A stretch of 29,027 nt of DNA. It comes from a virus. The stretch is taken from IMG/VR virus record IMGVR_UViG_3300032173_000026, positions 1 to 29,027 of that record; one strand, given 5' to 3'. The translations under genes and the position numbers were made by a program. Each line of letters begins with the position of its first letter. Positions within the stretch are counted from its first letter, which is position 1. Of this stretch, positions 12,579 to 21,797 are shown piece after piece. The notes below the pieces were generated by a model. That model had not been told where the DNA came from and did not search any database. It saw only the letters and a program-made list of their open reading frames with translations.

Positions 12579-14717
12579 GTGATGTCTACTCTTAAAGTAC
12601 TACAGCGTTTTGCGCAAAGCATTCCTGACCCAAGAGCAGCAGGTGCGCTTACAAGCATCTTAAATCGCATCATCCCAGACAGCGTGAACAATGCTGTAAC
12701 TGCGCTTGCTGGTGGTGGTCAATCCAATGCAACTGCGCTAAAGATCGACGCCGCATTTCACAACGTAACGACCGTTGCCACTGCTGCCGACTCGATAAAG
12801 TTGCCCGCTGCGGTTGTGGGTGAGCTTCATTTCGTTAAAAATTCGGCGGCTGCATCAATGCAGGTTTTCGGCAGTGGCACCGATACGATTGATTCCGTTG
12901 CGACGGCTACAGGTGTACCGCAAGCGGCGGGTGATGGCGTGCTTTATTTCTGCGTTACCAATGGTAATTATTTACGCATTGGCGGAGTGGATGCGACGGA
13001 AATATTTACTACATTGACCACAAACACGATTGCAGGCGGCACCACTCCACTGGCAATTAACGGGCAAGCAGCCGCGCAGGGCGGCACTGTTGCTATCACT
13101 GGCGGCACATCTAGCACATCGGCAAACGCTGGTGGCCCAATCACTGTAACGGGAGGAGCCCCAGGCGCTACAGGTGTAGGCGGGGCTGTTACGGTGATTG
13201 GCGGGGCTGCTGTATCTGGCGCTGGTGGTGCTGCGTCATTTGCTGGTGGCGCTGGTGGATTGGCTGGGGCTGGTGGCGGTGTGACTATCACTGGTGGGCT
13301 GGCTGGGGCGACCAATGCCACTGGCGGCGCGATTCTGGTTACTGCTGGGGCTGGTCAAGGCACTGGCTCGGGTGGCGTTGTAACATTGACGGGCGGCGCG
13401 TCTGGCGCTGGTGCCACTGGCAACGGCGGGGCCATTAGCGTTGTCGGCGGTGCTGCTGCATCAACAAATGGAACGGGCGGGGCATCTGGCATTAGAGGTG
13501 GCGTCGGTACTGGTACTGGCACAGGTGGCGCAGCAACGCTTACAGGTGGCGCTTCCGGTTCGGGTGCTACTGGCAACGGCGGGGCAACCACGATTACGGC
13601 TGGCGCAGCGCTATCAACAAACGGCACTGGCGGTGCAGTATCTGTAACTGCTGGCGCGGGTAGTGGCTCGGGTAATGGTGGATCAATATCCAAAACAGGC
13701 GGCGCGGCCGGAGCAACTGGTACGGGCGGCAATGCTGCGCTGACGGGTGGCGTGGGTGGCGCCACATCCGGCGCAGGCGGTACGGCGATTGTCTCAGGCG
13801 GCGCGGCTACGACAAGCGGCGCAGGTGGATTATCGCGTGTAATTGGCGGCGCTGGCGCTGCTGCTGGTGCTGGTGGTGCGGCGCAGTTGACTGGCGGACT
13901 TGGCGGTGCTACTGATGCAATCGGCGGCGCGGCAACTGTTACTGCTGGGGCAGGGCAGGGCACTGCGGCGGGTGGCGTGGCATCCATCGCAGGCGGTGCA
14001 TCAGGTTCCGGAGCAACTGGTAATGGTGGCGCTGTATCGGTTTTGGCTGGTGCTGCGACTTCAACCAATGGCACTGGCGGGGCTGCAACATTAACGGGCG
14101 GTGTCGGTACAGGCTCTGGCAATGGGGGTGCAATTACCATTACCACTGGCGCAGCCGGGGCAACTGGTGTTGCTGGCGCTATGGCAATTTCTGTCGGCGC
14201 TGCAACGTCTGGCAATGGCTCCTCAATTACTATCACTGGGGGCAATGGTGCGGGTGGCACAAATGCGGGTGGTAATATTAATCTTGTGCCGGGCGCGGCA
14301 GTGTCTACAGGAATTCCAGGAAACATCCAAATCAATGGCGTTGCTGGCATTCACGCCGCGCATTGGCATCAAGCTACAAATGCGACAGTTCCAGTTTCCG
14401 GGCAAAGCAATACGATTTTTATTGCTATGCGCGCCTACCGTGTTATTTCCGTTTCGATCATTTGCAGCAGTACGGGGACGGTTCCGACGGTTGATGTCAA
14501 GATCGAAACCGGAACTACTGCGCCGGGTAGTGGAACGTCTGTATTGACTGGCGTGGTAACATTTTCAGGCACCGCCAATACGCTTGTTGCTGGGACCATT
14601 ACCGGGACGGTTGCTAATTTGACGCTTGCGGCTGGCAATCGCATATCGGTGACATGGGGTGGTACGGTTGGCACCATATTAAACGCATCCGTTGCCGTTT
14701 TGCTGGCGCCAATCTAA
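12579..14717 (+). CDS. Gly/Ala/Thr-rich repetitive structural protein (712 aa)
   Basis: Residues 1-150 are ordinary sequence. Residues about 155-580 are built of 15-18-residue repeats of the type (V/I)xxTGGAxxxxGxGG, arranged in a 51-residue super-repeat (18+17+16). Residues 590-712 form a beta-rich C-terminal domain beginning HAAHWHQATNATVP and ending VLLAPI. Regular GGx/TGGA repeats suggest a solenoid or polyglycine-type sheet, as in some phage adhesins, making a fibre-like or surface-exposed virion part. The fold is inference. The start ATG at 12579 follows AAGGAAAAG. The opposite strand is also open (13355-14350) only because Gly codons read as Pro. The DNA repeats make the gene prone to length change. 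Confidence 0.72.
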   Translation: MMSTLKVLQRFAQSIPDPRAAGALTSILNRIIPDSVNNAVTALAGGGQSNATALKIDAAFHNVTTVATAADSIKLPAAVVGELHFVKNSAAASMQVFGSGTDTIDSVATATGVPQAAGDGVLYFCVTNGNYLRIGGVDATEIFTTLTTNTIAGGTTPLAINGQAAAQGGTVAITGGTSSTSANAGGPITVTGGAPGATGVGGAVTVIGGAAVSGAGGAASFAGGAGGLAGAGGGVTITGGLAGATNATGGAILVTAGAGQGTGSGGVVTLTGGASGAGATGNGGAISVVGGAAASTNGTGGASGIRGGVGTGTGTGGAATLTGGASGSGATGNGGATTITAGAALSTNGTGGAVSVTAGAGSGSGNGGSISKTGGAAGATGTGGNAALTGGVGGATSGAGGTAIVSGGAATTSGAGGLSRVIGGAGAAAGAGGAAQLTGGLGGATDAIGGAATVTAGAGQGTAAGGVASIAGGASGSGATGNGGAVSVLAGAATSTNGTGGAATLTGGVGTGSGNGGAITITTGAAGATGVAGAMAISVGAATSGNGSSITITGGNGAGGTNAGGNINLVPGAAVSTGIPGNIQINGVAGIHAAHWHQATNATVPVSGQSNTIFIAMRAYRVISVSIICSSTGTVPTVDVKIETGTTAPGSGTSVLTGVVTFSGTANTLVAGTITGTVANLTLAAGNRISVTWGGTVGTILNASVAVLLAPI
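13281..14132. repeat. 51-codon super-repeat and 84-codon long duplication
   Basis: Within the Gly-rich gene, a 153-bp unit occurs at 13380-13532, 13533-13685 (tandem) and 13980-14132. Each encodes an 18-, a 17- and a 16-residue repeat in the same order, with shared cores GATGNGGA and STNGTGGA. The copies at 13380 and 13980 are preceded by matching 33-codon segments, so an 84-codon block (13281-13532 and 13881-14132) is repeated exactly 600 bp apart. All spacings are multiples of three. The copies are diverged, not identical. Confidence 0.85.
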
Positions 14718-14719
14718 TC

Positions 14720-15391
14720 ATGAACTTCCTCGAACTGTGCCAAAGGCTGCGCCAAGAAGTCGGCGGCGCAGGGACGGGGCCGACTTCCACCGCAAGCCAG
14801 ACGGGCGAAAGCGATAGGCTCGTTCAATGGATAGCTACCGCTGATGAAGATATTCAGAGGGCTAGAGCAAACTGGAATTTTATGCGAGCAGCATTCACAG
14901 TGCAAACTACTGCTGGCGTAGCGGCATATTCTGCCAGTGATTGCGGCATTACTGCATTTCGTGACTGGGTGCAACGAAGATTTAAATCTTACTTAACATC
15001 TGGCGGCGTGGCTGGTGAAATAATGCTTCACAAAATTGAATATGACCAATGGTATGAAGTTTATAATCGAGGTACTCCAATAACTGGCAGTCCTTCTACA
15101 TTTACAATATTGGCTAATCAAAGCTTTTCTCTCGCTCCAATTCCAAGCGGGATATTCACAATAAGTGGCGAGTATCAAAAAAAAGTTACTACGTTATCGG
15201 GAGACTCAAGCACGCCAGCCTATCCAGAGGAATATCATTTACTTGCAGTTTATAAAGCCATGATGTCTTATGGTAGATATACTGGCGCAACTGAGGTTTA
15301 TCAAGATGGATACAACCGTTATGTAGAAATGATGGCACAAATGGAATTAACTCAATTGCCGCGCATTCGATTATGCGGCCCACTTACATGA
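14720..15391 (+). CDS. Head-tail adaptor-like structural protein (223 aa)
   Basis: The N-terminal helix MNFLELCQRLRQEVGG, then a Ser/Thr loop (GPTSTASQTGE) and DEDIQRARANWNFM, match a phage protein type commonly found between capsid and tail-tube genes in podoviruses. It probably joins the portal to the tail (inferred from position and pattern). The middle is mixed (GITAFRDWVQRRFKSYL), the later part has GEYQKKVTTLS and PEEYHLLAVYKAMMSYGRY. I place the start at ATG 14720, three bases after the preceding stop; an in-frame ATG at 14654 lies inside the previous gene. Its last bases overlap the next start as ATGA. Confidence 0.7.
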   Translation: MNFLELCQRLRQEVGGAGTGPTSTASQTGESDRLVQWIATADEDIQRARANWNFMRAAFTVQTTAGVAAYSASDCGITAFRDWVQRRFKSYLTSGGVAGEIMLHKIEYDQWYEVYNRGTPITGSPSTFTILANQSFSLAPIPSGIFTISGEYQKKVTTLSGDSSTPAYPEEYHLLAVYKAMMSYGRYTGATEVYQDGYNRYVEMMAQMELTQLPRIRLCGPLT

Positions 15392-17445
15392 GAGTTAAAA
15401 TTCCAGCCCATCAAAGTAAATTCTATCCTTTTCAAGGCGGACTTGATTTGACATCGCCGCCAATCCAGATCAACCCCGGCGCGCTACGCGCTTGCTTAAA
15501 TGTGGAGATTGGCGTGAAAGGTGGTTATTTGCCGCTTGGTGGGTATGAGCGATTCTCTGGAAAGGAAAAACCATCTAATGCGGTTTATGCAGTGCTGCCT
15601 TGCGTGATCACTGGTTCGCTTAGCATTGGCAATGTGCTAACTGATAACACCGCGGCGGCATTTGGTACGGTGATTGCAATCACCGCCGCAGAAATTATTT
15701 TGACGCTGGTAACAGGGACTTTTGCAATTGGTAATGTGAAAGTTGGCGCATCCGTCGTAGGCACATGCAGCGCAGCGCAAAGTGACCCTATAGCGGAAAC
15801 GCAAGCTATCGACGCGACATACCGCAATCTTGCCGCTGACGTGTACAGAGCTTTGATTGCAGAGGTTCCGGGAGAGGGGAATATTCTTGGCGTTTGGCAG
15901 TATGGCGGTAAGGTCTATGCGTTTCGCAATAATATTGGACTTACCGCTGCCGTGCTTCACGTATCTAGTGCCAGTGGATGGACGGCCGTGACGATGATGA
16001 GAGAATTAGTGTTTACGTCTGGCGGGGTATATGAGCCTGTAGAGGGAGACGTAATCACCGGGGCAATATCAGGCGCAACGGCGACTATTAAGCGTGTGTG
16101 CTTGAGGTCTGGATCGTTCGCCGCTGGTAATGCTGCTGGTTCGCTGATTATTAATACCCAAGTTGGTAATTTCGTGGCTGAAAATTTGGATATTCCGGCA
16201 CACCTCAATTCAGCAACCGTGACGGCAAACAGCGCCGCAATTAGCTTTGCGCCAAGTGGCCTTTTTGAGTTTGTAAATTGGAATTTTGGCGGCGCAAGCG
16301 GAACAAATAGAATGTATGGCTGCGACGGAAAAAACAAAGCGTTTGAATTTGATGGTACGGTATTAGTACCTATCACAACCGGGATGGCGGCCGATACCCC
16401 GCTACACATCCACGCGCATAAAAACCAGCTTTTTCTTTCGTTTGGTAGTTCGGTGCAACATTCAGGCATCGGGTTCCCATACTCGTTTACTCCGGTATTC
16501 GGTGCAGCAGAAATCGCATGTGGCGATACCGTGACGAATTTCCTTTCGGTGCCGGGCAACCAATCAGGCGGCGCGCTAGTGATTTACACAAAAAACCGCA
16601 CGCTTGTTTTGTACGGCAATGATTCGACGGACTGGAATTTGGTACCTTTTAGCGAAGAAGCAGGTGCGCGTGCGTACACTGCGCAGTATATTGGGCGCGG
16701 CGTGGTATTGGATGATCAGGGTGTTATGGCGATTGACACAACGCAAAATTTTGGAAACTTTGCTGCATCGGCACTATCCCAGCAAATCGCGCCGCTCATT
16801 GATTCGCTCAACGATAACTACTCACCGATTGCAAGTTGTATATCGCGCAAAAAAAATCAATACCGACTGTTTTACACATCCGGAAATGCTGTCTACATGA
16901 CTATGCGGCAGGATAAGGTTCTGGGTTTTACGAGCATAACCATTCCTGACCCAGTGACGTGCATGTGTTCGCAGGAAGGGGCAACAGGACGTGAAGAAAT
17001 TTACTTTGGCTCAAGCGACGGGTTTATTTATCAAATGGACGTAGGAACATCTTTTGACGGCGCCCCAATAAACTGGTATGCATCGCTGGCATTTAACCAT
17101 TTCGGATCGCCTCGCGCAATCAAAACTTTTCATAAGGCGATTCTAGAAGTCACGGGAACGAGCTATTGTGAATTTGCACTAACAAGTGCAATTGCTTATG
17201 ACTCTACCGAGTTTGACCAAAACAGCACAACATCAGCTAGCATTGAATTATCAAGCGCAGCATGGGATTTATCAACATGGGATAAGTTTTATTGGGACAG
17301 TAGGGCGCTATCCCCCACCGAAATTGATATTTGTGGGGCAGCAGAAAACATTTCTCTGATATTTAGCGGAAACAGCGACGAGTTCAAACAATTTACATTG
17401 CATTCTGCAATTGCTCACTATACGCCACGGCGCTCTATGAGGTAA
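15388..17445 (+). CDS. Large tail/virion protein of a podovirus-specific type (685 aa)
   Basis: The N-terminal segment PFQGGLDLTSPPIQINPGALRACLNVEIGVKGGYLPLGGYERF (given here in parts: FQGGLDLTSPP, then GGYERFSG) is characteristic of large podovirus tail or stabilisation proteins that follow the adaptor gene. The rest is beta-rich with repeated short strands, fitting a propeller-like or ring-forming tail component. No enzyme motif is evident. I choose ATG 15388, which overlaps the previous stop (ATGA), over ATG 15373. Three bases separate its stop from the tail-fibre gene. Exact role in the tail is inferred. Confidence 0.72.
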   Translation: MRVKIPAHQSKFYPFQGGLDLTSPPIQINPGALRACLNVEIGVKGGYLPLGGYERFSGKEKPSNAVYAVLPCVITGSLSIGNVLTDNTAAAFGTVIAITAAEIILTLVTGTFAIGNVKVGASVVGTCSAAQSDPIAETQAIDATYRNLAADVYRALIAEVPGEGNILGVWQYGGKVYAFRNNIGLTAAVLHVSSASGWTAVTMMRELVFTSGGVYEPVEGDVITGAISGATATIKRVCLRSGSFAAGNAAGSLIINTQVGNFVAENLDIPAHLNSATVTANSAAISFAPSGLFEFVNWNFGGASGTNRMYGCDGKNKAFEFDGTVLVPITTGMAADTPLHIHAHKNQLFLSFGSSVQHSGIGFPYSFTPVFGAAEIACGDTVTNFLSVPGNQSGGALVIYTKNRTLVLYGNDSTDWNLVPFSEEAGARAYTAQYIGRGVVLDDQGVMAIDTTQNFGNFAASALSQQIAPLIDSLNDNYSPIASCISRKKNQYRLFYTSGNAVYMTMRQDKVLGFTSITIPDPVTCMCSQEGATGREEIYFGSSDGFIYQMDVGTSFDGAPINWYASLAFNHFGSPRAIKTFHKAILEVTGTSYCEFALTSAIAYDSTEFDQNSTTSASIELSSAAWDLSTWDKFYWDSRALSPTEIDICGAAENISLIFSGNSDEFKQFTLHSAIAHYTPRRSMR

Positions 17446-17448
17446 TTT

Positions 17449-20007
17449 ATGTCAAATGACTATTTTAATACAGACGGAAACCCGGCAAATAATTCGGCAG
17501 CAAAATCATCTGTCATACGAGCAATTATTTCAGCTATCAGCGCAGGATTCGATAAGCTCCCGGCACTATCAGGAAACGGCAGTAAAATAATTGCGGTTAA
17601 TTCTGGTGGAACCGCCTTGGAATCTGTTGCTGTTACTGGCACTGGTAGCGTTGCACGGTCAATAAGCCCAACATTAACCACTCCGGTGCTAGGCGCGGCC
17701 ACGGCCACCAGCGTCAACAAAGTTACAATCACCGCGCCAGCCACGTCAGCAACCATAACTATTGCCGACGGCAAGACGCTCACTGTAAGCAACACAATTA
17801 CGCTTACCGGGGCAGATAGCGCCACATTAAATATATCAGATGTTGCAGCAGCGACAGCGCTAGCGGCATCATCTGGATCGGCTCTTGTTGGCTTTATCCA
17901 GTCTGGCACTGGTGCAGTTGCGCAAACTGAGCAAGGAAAATTGCGCACGGTTGTCACTGATGGTGATTTCTCAACATATCAACAGGCAGCAATTGGCGCT
18001 ATTGGGAAGACTTTTTTTGTTCCTGTCGGCGCGACTGTTTCGCTGACAGTGCCGACGGATGTAGCGACGATTGCCGCAGCAATTACGGCAATTGCTAGAT
18101 GGATCATTCCAGCAGATGCAACGGTGCAAATTATTGTGCCAACTGGATCCACGTCATTGAGCACGCCAACCGCGTTTAATCACCCGTATGGGGCACGCGT
18201 AGAAATAATCGGCACGACCCCTGTATCAATAACTGGCACCACCCTAGCCGCCGCCGTATCTGGCAGTGCTGGCGCATATTCAGTTCAGATAAACGTTAGT
18301 GCAGTTGCTGGAATATCGGCAAATGACTATGCGATTATCCGCACGGTAACAGGCACTGGGCAATATGTATTGTTCAATGGCATATTTAAAATTACCGCCG
18401 TTGGGGCTAGCACCATTACCATACTGCATACCGCACAAAATGCGGCATGGCCAACAAATACAATGACGGGCTGTGTAATTACTGTAATTAAAAGCATGGT
18501 CTACTACACTGGCTGCGATGGATTTAGAATTGATGGCCCGCTTGGAAAAATAAATAATATTGCGCTTGTTGGTGACCGCTCATCCGGCACAATTGGCTTG
18601 ATCGCGTCACGCGCTGAGAGTAGTTATAAGGATTTCGGGCGCGTTTTATGCGGGGATTCTTTTGGCGTTATTGGATTTGGTGATGCGGGAGTAATGGCGC
18701 TAATGAATGGCGTGATTGATGCTAGGTATATTGCATCGGCAAACAACCTTGCATACAACCTGTTTGCGCAACATGGTGGCCGCATTATGGCTAATAATTG
18801 CGTTGTTTGTGGCGCGGGTGACTCTGGTCTGTATGCGCATAGCGGCGGTGACATTTGGGCAGAGAGCGGTATTTCAAGTGGAAATTTGCTGTATGGTGCT
18901 TTTTGCATATCTGGCGGCTCGATACTGATGCAAAACGGATTTGTTTGGTCTAATGTATCGGATGGCTGGCGAGCATCATGGGGCGGCGCTATACGCGCCC
19001 CATCAATTAGCTCCCGATACAATGGCGCGAATGGCGGGTTTGCAAATGACGGCGGTGTTGCTGTTGTAACGTCCTCAACACTATCAAACAATAATGGTGC
19101 GGGAGTCTATACTCAGAGTGGCGGCAGTATTGACGCAACAAGTAGCACTATGTCATCCAATGTGCAACACGGCGCATATTCTGACGGGGGATTTATTGAC
19201 TGCCCATCGTCAACAGCATCATCAAATACGATCAATGGCTATACGGCAGTAAATGGCGGCGTTATTCTTGGGAACTTATTGACCGGGTCTAGCAACGGCA
19301 CTTACTTATGTTCCGCATCAACTTCCGGCTATATTCGCGCTACCAATGCGTCGGCATCTGGGCAAACGCTGTTTGTGTCGTCAAGCGGCATGATTGATGC
19401 AACCAGCGCGACCGGGACGCCGACATTGACGCGCAGTGCTGGTGGAATCATTCTAAATACATCTGGCGATTTGCTCTATGGCGCGCTGACTCCATCCAGC
19501 ATTAGCGCCAATGGCGCAACGGAAACCGGGGTTATAAACGCAGCAAAAAATAGCACATACAATAGCGAGTCAACATCGGCATTATGCGCGCAAAATATCG
19601 CTGACCCCCTGAAAATGCTTGTGGCTGGCTATGACAACACTTTTGATTATGGGTATATTCAAGCATTGCGCTCTACAAGTGGCTACAAAAATATTGCGTT
19701 AAATCCGAATGCTGGCAATGTCGGAATTGGGTTAGTCACAAGCTCGCCAACTGCGCGACTGCATTTGCCAGCGGGGGCGGCTGGGGCAAATTCTGGCCCC
19801 CTTAAATTTACATCAGGCATTGTTCAATCTACCGCTGAGCCGGGGACAATGGAATACAATGGCACAAACTTATTTTTTACGAGATCTGGCACAACGCGAG
19901 AAGGCGTTCTTACGCAAAGAGCAGTTACAGCAGAGGTTGTTGTTAGCGATACTACCGTAACTGTCAACATCGACGGCGTCGAATATAAGCTTCTCGCTAA
20001 AGCGTAG
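17449..20007 (+). CDS. Tail fibre or tailspike with right-handed beta-helix (852 aa)
   Basis: The protein probably binds the host surface. Residues 1-60 form an N-terminal attachment region; residues 89-126 are shared with the fibre-like protein at 5842. Residues about 370-650 are short repeats typical of a parallel beta-helix (GGRIMANNCVVCGAGDSGLY, SSTLSNNNGAGVYTQSGGSI, MSSNVQHGAYSDGGFIDCPS), often the enzymatic or receptor part of tailspikes. Residues 755-800 carry NVGIGLVTSSPTARLHLPAG and GPLKFTSG, a motif common near the C-terminus of phage fibres. The final 35 residues (TAEVVVSDTTVTVNIDGVEYKLLAKA) may be the trimer tip. No catalytic residues can be named with confidence. Confidence 0.82.
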   Translation: MSNDYFNTDGNPANNSAAKSSVIRAIISAISAGFDKLPALSGNGSKIIAVNSGGTALESVAVTGTGSVARSISPTLTTPVLGAATATSVNKVTITAPATSATITIADGKTLTVSNTITLTGADSATLNISDVAAATALAASSGSALVGFIQSGTGAVAQTEQGKLRTVVTDGDFSTYQQAAIGAIGKTFFVPVGATVSLTVPTDVATIAAAITAIARWIIPADATVQIIVPTGSTSLSTPTAFNHPYGARVEIIGTTPVSITGTTLAAAVSGSAGAYSVQINVSAVAGISANDYAIIRTVTGTGQYVLFNGIFKITAVGASTITILHTAQNAAWPTNTMTGCVITVIKSMVYYTGCDGFRIDGPLGKINNIALVGDRSSGTIGLIASRAESSYKDFGRVLCGDSFGVIGFGDAGVMALMNGVIDARYIASANNLAYNLFAQHGGRIMANNCVVCGAGDSGLYAHSGGDIWAESGISSGNLLYGAFCISGGSILMQNGFVWSNVSDGWRASWGGAIRAPSISSRYNGANGGFANDGGVAVVTSSTLSNNNGAGVYTQSGGSIDATSSTMSSNVQHGAYSDGGFIDCPSSTASSNTINGYTAVNGGVILGNLLTGSSNGTYLCSASTSGYIRATNASASGQTLFVSSSGMIDATSATGTPTLTRSAGGIILNTSGDLLYGALTPSSISANGATETGVINAAKNSTYNSESTSALCAQNIADPLKMLVAGYDNTFDYGYIQALRSTSGYKNIALNPNAGNVGIGLVTSSPTARLHLPAGAAGANSGPLKFTSGIVQSTAEPGTMEYNGTNLFFTRSGTTREGVLTQRAVTAEVVVSDTTVTVNIDGVEYKLLAKA

Positions 20008-20046
20008 CAAAGAAATCTCATTCACAATTTTTTAATTAGGAATATT

Positions 20047-21414
20047 ATGCCCGGTTTATTATCAAGCAGTAAAATAGTTAGCTCAACAAAGCCGGGCTTG
20101 TTGGGCGCTGACGTAAATTCTTTTTATCAACAATCGCTTGGGCGCACGGCTAGGGAAGATGAGCAGAATTATTGGGTTGACGCGGCAAGCAAGGGCGTTG
20201 ATGCTGGCACGCAAATTGCCAACTCACCCGAGGCACAGCGCTACGCGCAATCAAAGGTTATGCAGACTGCTACGCCAATAATGCCACCAGCAGCTATTAG
20301 CGCGCCACCAGCTCCACCGCAAAACGCAAGCCCGGCGGCATATACTGCGCCCACAGCAGCGGCGACGGCGACAAGCTATCAGACGCGCAACGCGCAATCT
20401 GAATCGTATCAGGCTAAGCCATGGGAGGTTAGCGGAAGCCAGACCGTAGCGGAGCAGATACGACAGATCACGGACAGCGGATCACCGCTTATGCAGCAAG
20501 CCGAAGCAGCGGGTATTGCCGCAGCAAATCGGCGCGGCTTATCAAACTCCAGCATTGCCGTTGGCACGGCGCAAGATTCGCTATACCGCACCGCACTACC
20601 GATTGCACAGCAAGACGCTAGCACATATGCGCAATCGGCACAGTTCAGCGCAAACGCGCAGAACCAGGCAGCAGCACAAAACGCACAGCTTGGCACAAAC
20701 GTATCGTTATCAAACGCACAGCAAGCCAATGTTGCCGCCGGGGCTAATGCTGCCGCATTAAATTCAGCATCGCAATTTAATGCCAATGCATCAAACGTGG
20801 CGGCGCTTACTGCTGTTGATGCCGCCTTGAAAAAATCACTTGCTGATTTGCAGGCAAATACCACGCTTGCAGCAGCGGATAAACAATACCAGACACAAAT
20901 TGCTATTGCTGACGCGCAAAATAAAACCAACGTTGCCATATCAAACGGCGACAATGCGACCAAACAGATATTATCCAACCTCGACGCAAATACGCGACTT
21001 GGGCTGGCGCAAATTGACGCCAATACGAAAATAGGCGTGGCAAATCTTGATGTTAAGTCGCGCTTAGAATTAGCAAAGATTGATAATGAAAACAAGCAAT
21101 TGTTGCAAACCAATACAAACGCCGCGGAAATGTATCGTCAGTATTCGGTCAATCTTGCCAATATTCAAAACAATGACAAGATGGATCAAGCTGGTAAAGA
21201 TGCAGCTATTACAACCCAATTAAATTCGCTGAATGCTGGATTGCAAGCGGTTGGCGAGGTTTCAAAGTTGGATTTAAGTAAGTACTTCCAAAAAGCAGAA
21301 AACAAACCAGCGCCCACGGCACCAGCAGCGCCAATTAACATATCATCGCCATTAGTAAATTATGATAGCGGCGGGGGCGATGGCGGCGGGGGTGATGGCG
21401 GCGGGGGTGACTAA
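20047..21414 (+). CDS. Helical internal virion protein with DUF4214-like N-terminus (455 aa)
   Basis: Residues about 22-65 (VNSFYQQSLGRTAREDEQNYW...GTQIANSPEAQRY) match the pattern of DUF4214-type phage segments. Then follows an Ala/Pro-rich linker (80-120) and a long Ala/Gln/Asn-rich helical region (130-400) with repeated motifs such as LDANTRLGLAQIDANTKIGVANLDVKSR (given in parts: LDANTRLGLA, QIDANTKIGVA), suggesting a long coiled coil. It ends in a GGGGD tail. Such proteins are commonly packed inside podovirus heads and ejected with DNA; that is inferred from composition and neighbours. AGGAA lies before the ATG. The stop overlaps the next start (TAATG). Confidence 0.7.
   Translation: MPGLLSSSKIVSSTKPGLLGADVNSFYQQSLGRTAREDEQNYWVDAASKGVDAGTQIANSPEAQRYAQSKVMQTATPIMPPAAISAPPAPPQNASPAAYTAPTAAATATSYQTRNAQSESYQAKPWEVSGSQTVAEQIRQITDSGSPLMQQAEAAGIAAANRRGLSNSSIAVGTAQDSLYRTALPIAQQDASTYAQSAQFSANAQNQAAAQNAQLGTNVSLSNAQQANVAAGANAAALNSASQFNANASNVAALTAVDAALKKSLADLQANTTLAAADKQYQTQIAIADAQNKTNVAISNGDNATKQILSNLDANTRLGLAQIDANTKIGVANLDVKSRLELAKIDNENKQLLQTNTNAAEMYRQYSVNLANIQNNDKMDQAGKDAAITTQLNSLNAGLQAVGEVSKLDLSKYFQKAENKPAPTAPAAPINISSPLVNYDSGGGDGGGGDGGGGD
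21370..21411. repeat. 15-bp Gly-Asp tandem repeat
   Basis: Two full 15-bp units of the type GGCGGCGGGGGTGAT and a shorter leading unit encode the GGGD/GGGGD tail at the extreme C-terminus of the 455-aa protein. The unit is a multiple of three, so slippage changes tail length without a frameshift. It resembles in kind the Gly-tail repeat of the leftward 216-aa gene. Confidence 0.85.
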
Positions 21415-21797
21415 TGTCCAGTGATTGCAAAACTTATCTGTATCGCGAGCTTGCCAGGTTGCAAATTCTGGATAGGGATTTATTTATGAGTGCAATCAAG
21501 GATTACGACACATTAGAATTATTACGAAATGGTGTTCACGTTGGGTTCTTGATACAGAATAAAAATGAAATTCATTTTTATTTAACAAAAGAAAAAGCCT
21601 TAAAATACTCGGTTTGGTTATTAAGGCGAGTTGTCAAGCCTCTGCTTGAAAAGTATAGTGAATTGATTACTTTTTCACCTTGCAATAATGATAGTTTTTT
21701 GCTGCGTGCCGGGTTTGTTAGTTGCGGGATGGTTGGCAAAATGCATAAGTTAGTATTAACGAAAATAAAATTAAAGGGGACAAAATGCCATTTGTAG
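21414..21797 (+). CDS. Small GNAT-like protein (127 aa)
   Basis: The pattern fits a small GNAT acetyltransferase-like fold, though no clear acetyl-CoA loop is seen. Segments are HVGFLIQNKNEIHFYLT (strands), YSVWLLRRVVKPLLEKYSE (helix), LITFSPCNNDSFLLRAGFV, the NxxSFLLRxGF pattern typical near the GNAT C-terminus, then a final strand. A structural role with a degenerate site is equally possible. Similar small proteins occur among internal virion genes of podoviruses. The gene is visibly more A+T-rich than its neighbours. Its start overlaps the previous stop (TAATG) and its end overlaps the next gene by 13 bases. Confidence 0.55.
   Translation: MSSDCKTYLYRELARLQILDRDLFMSAIKDYDTLELLRNGVHVGFLIQNKNEIHFYLTKEKALKYSVWLLRRVVKPLLEKYSELITFSPCNNDSFLLRAGFVSCGMVGKMHKLVLTKIKLKGTKCHL

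Noticed and set aside
13355-14350. Long open minus-strand frame (331 codons) rich in Pro, Ala and Val
   Set aside because: It is the mirror of Gly/Ala/Thr codons in the repetitive + strand gene; the lack of stops follows from composition, and there is no ribosome site.
20409-21113. Cys/Ala-rich minus-strand frame of 234 codons
   Set aside because: It is a shadow of the Ala/Gln/Asn-rich + strand coiled-coil gene; it has no start signals and an implausible composition.
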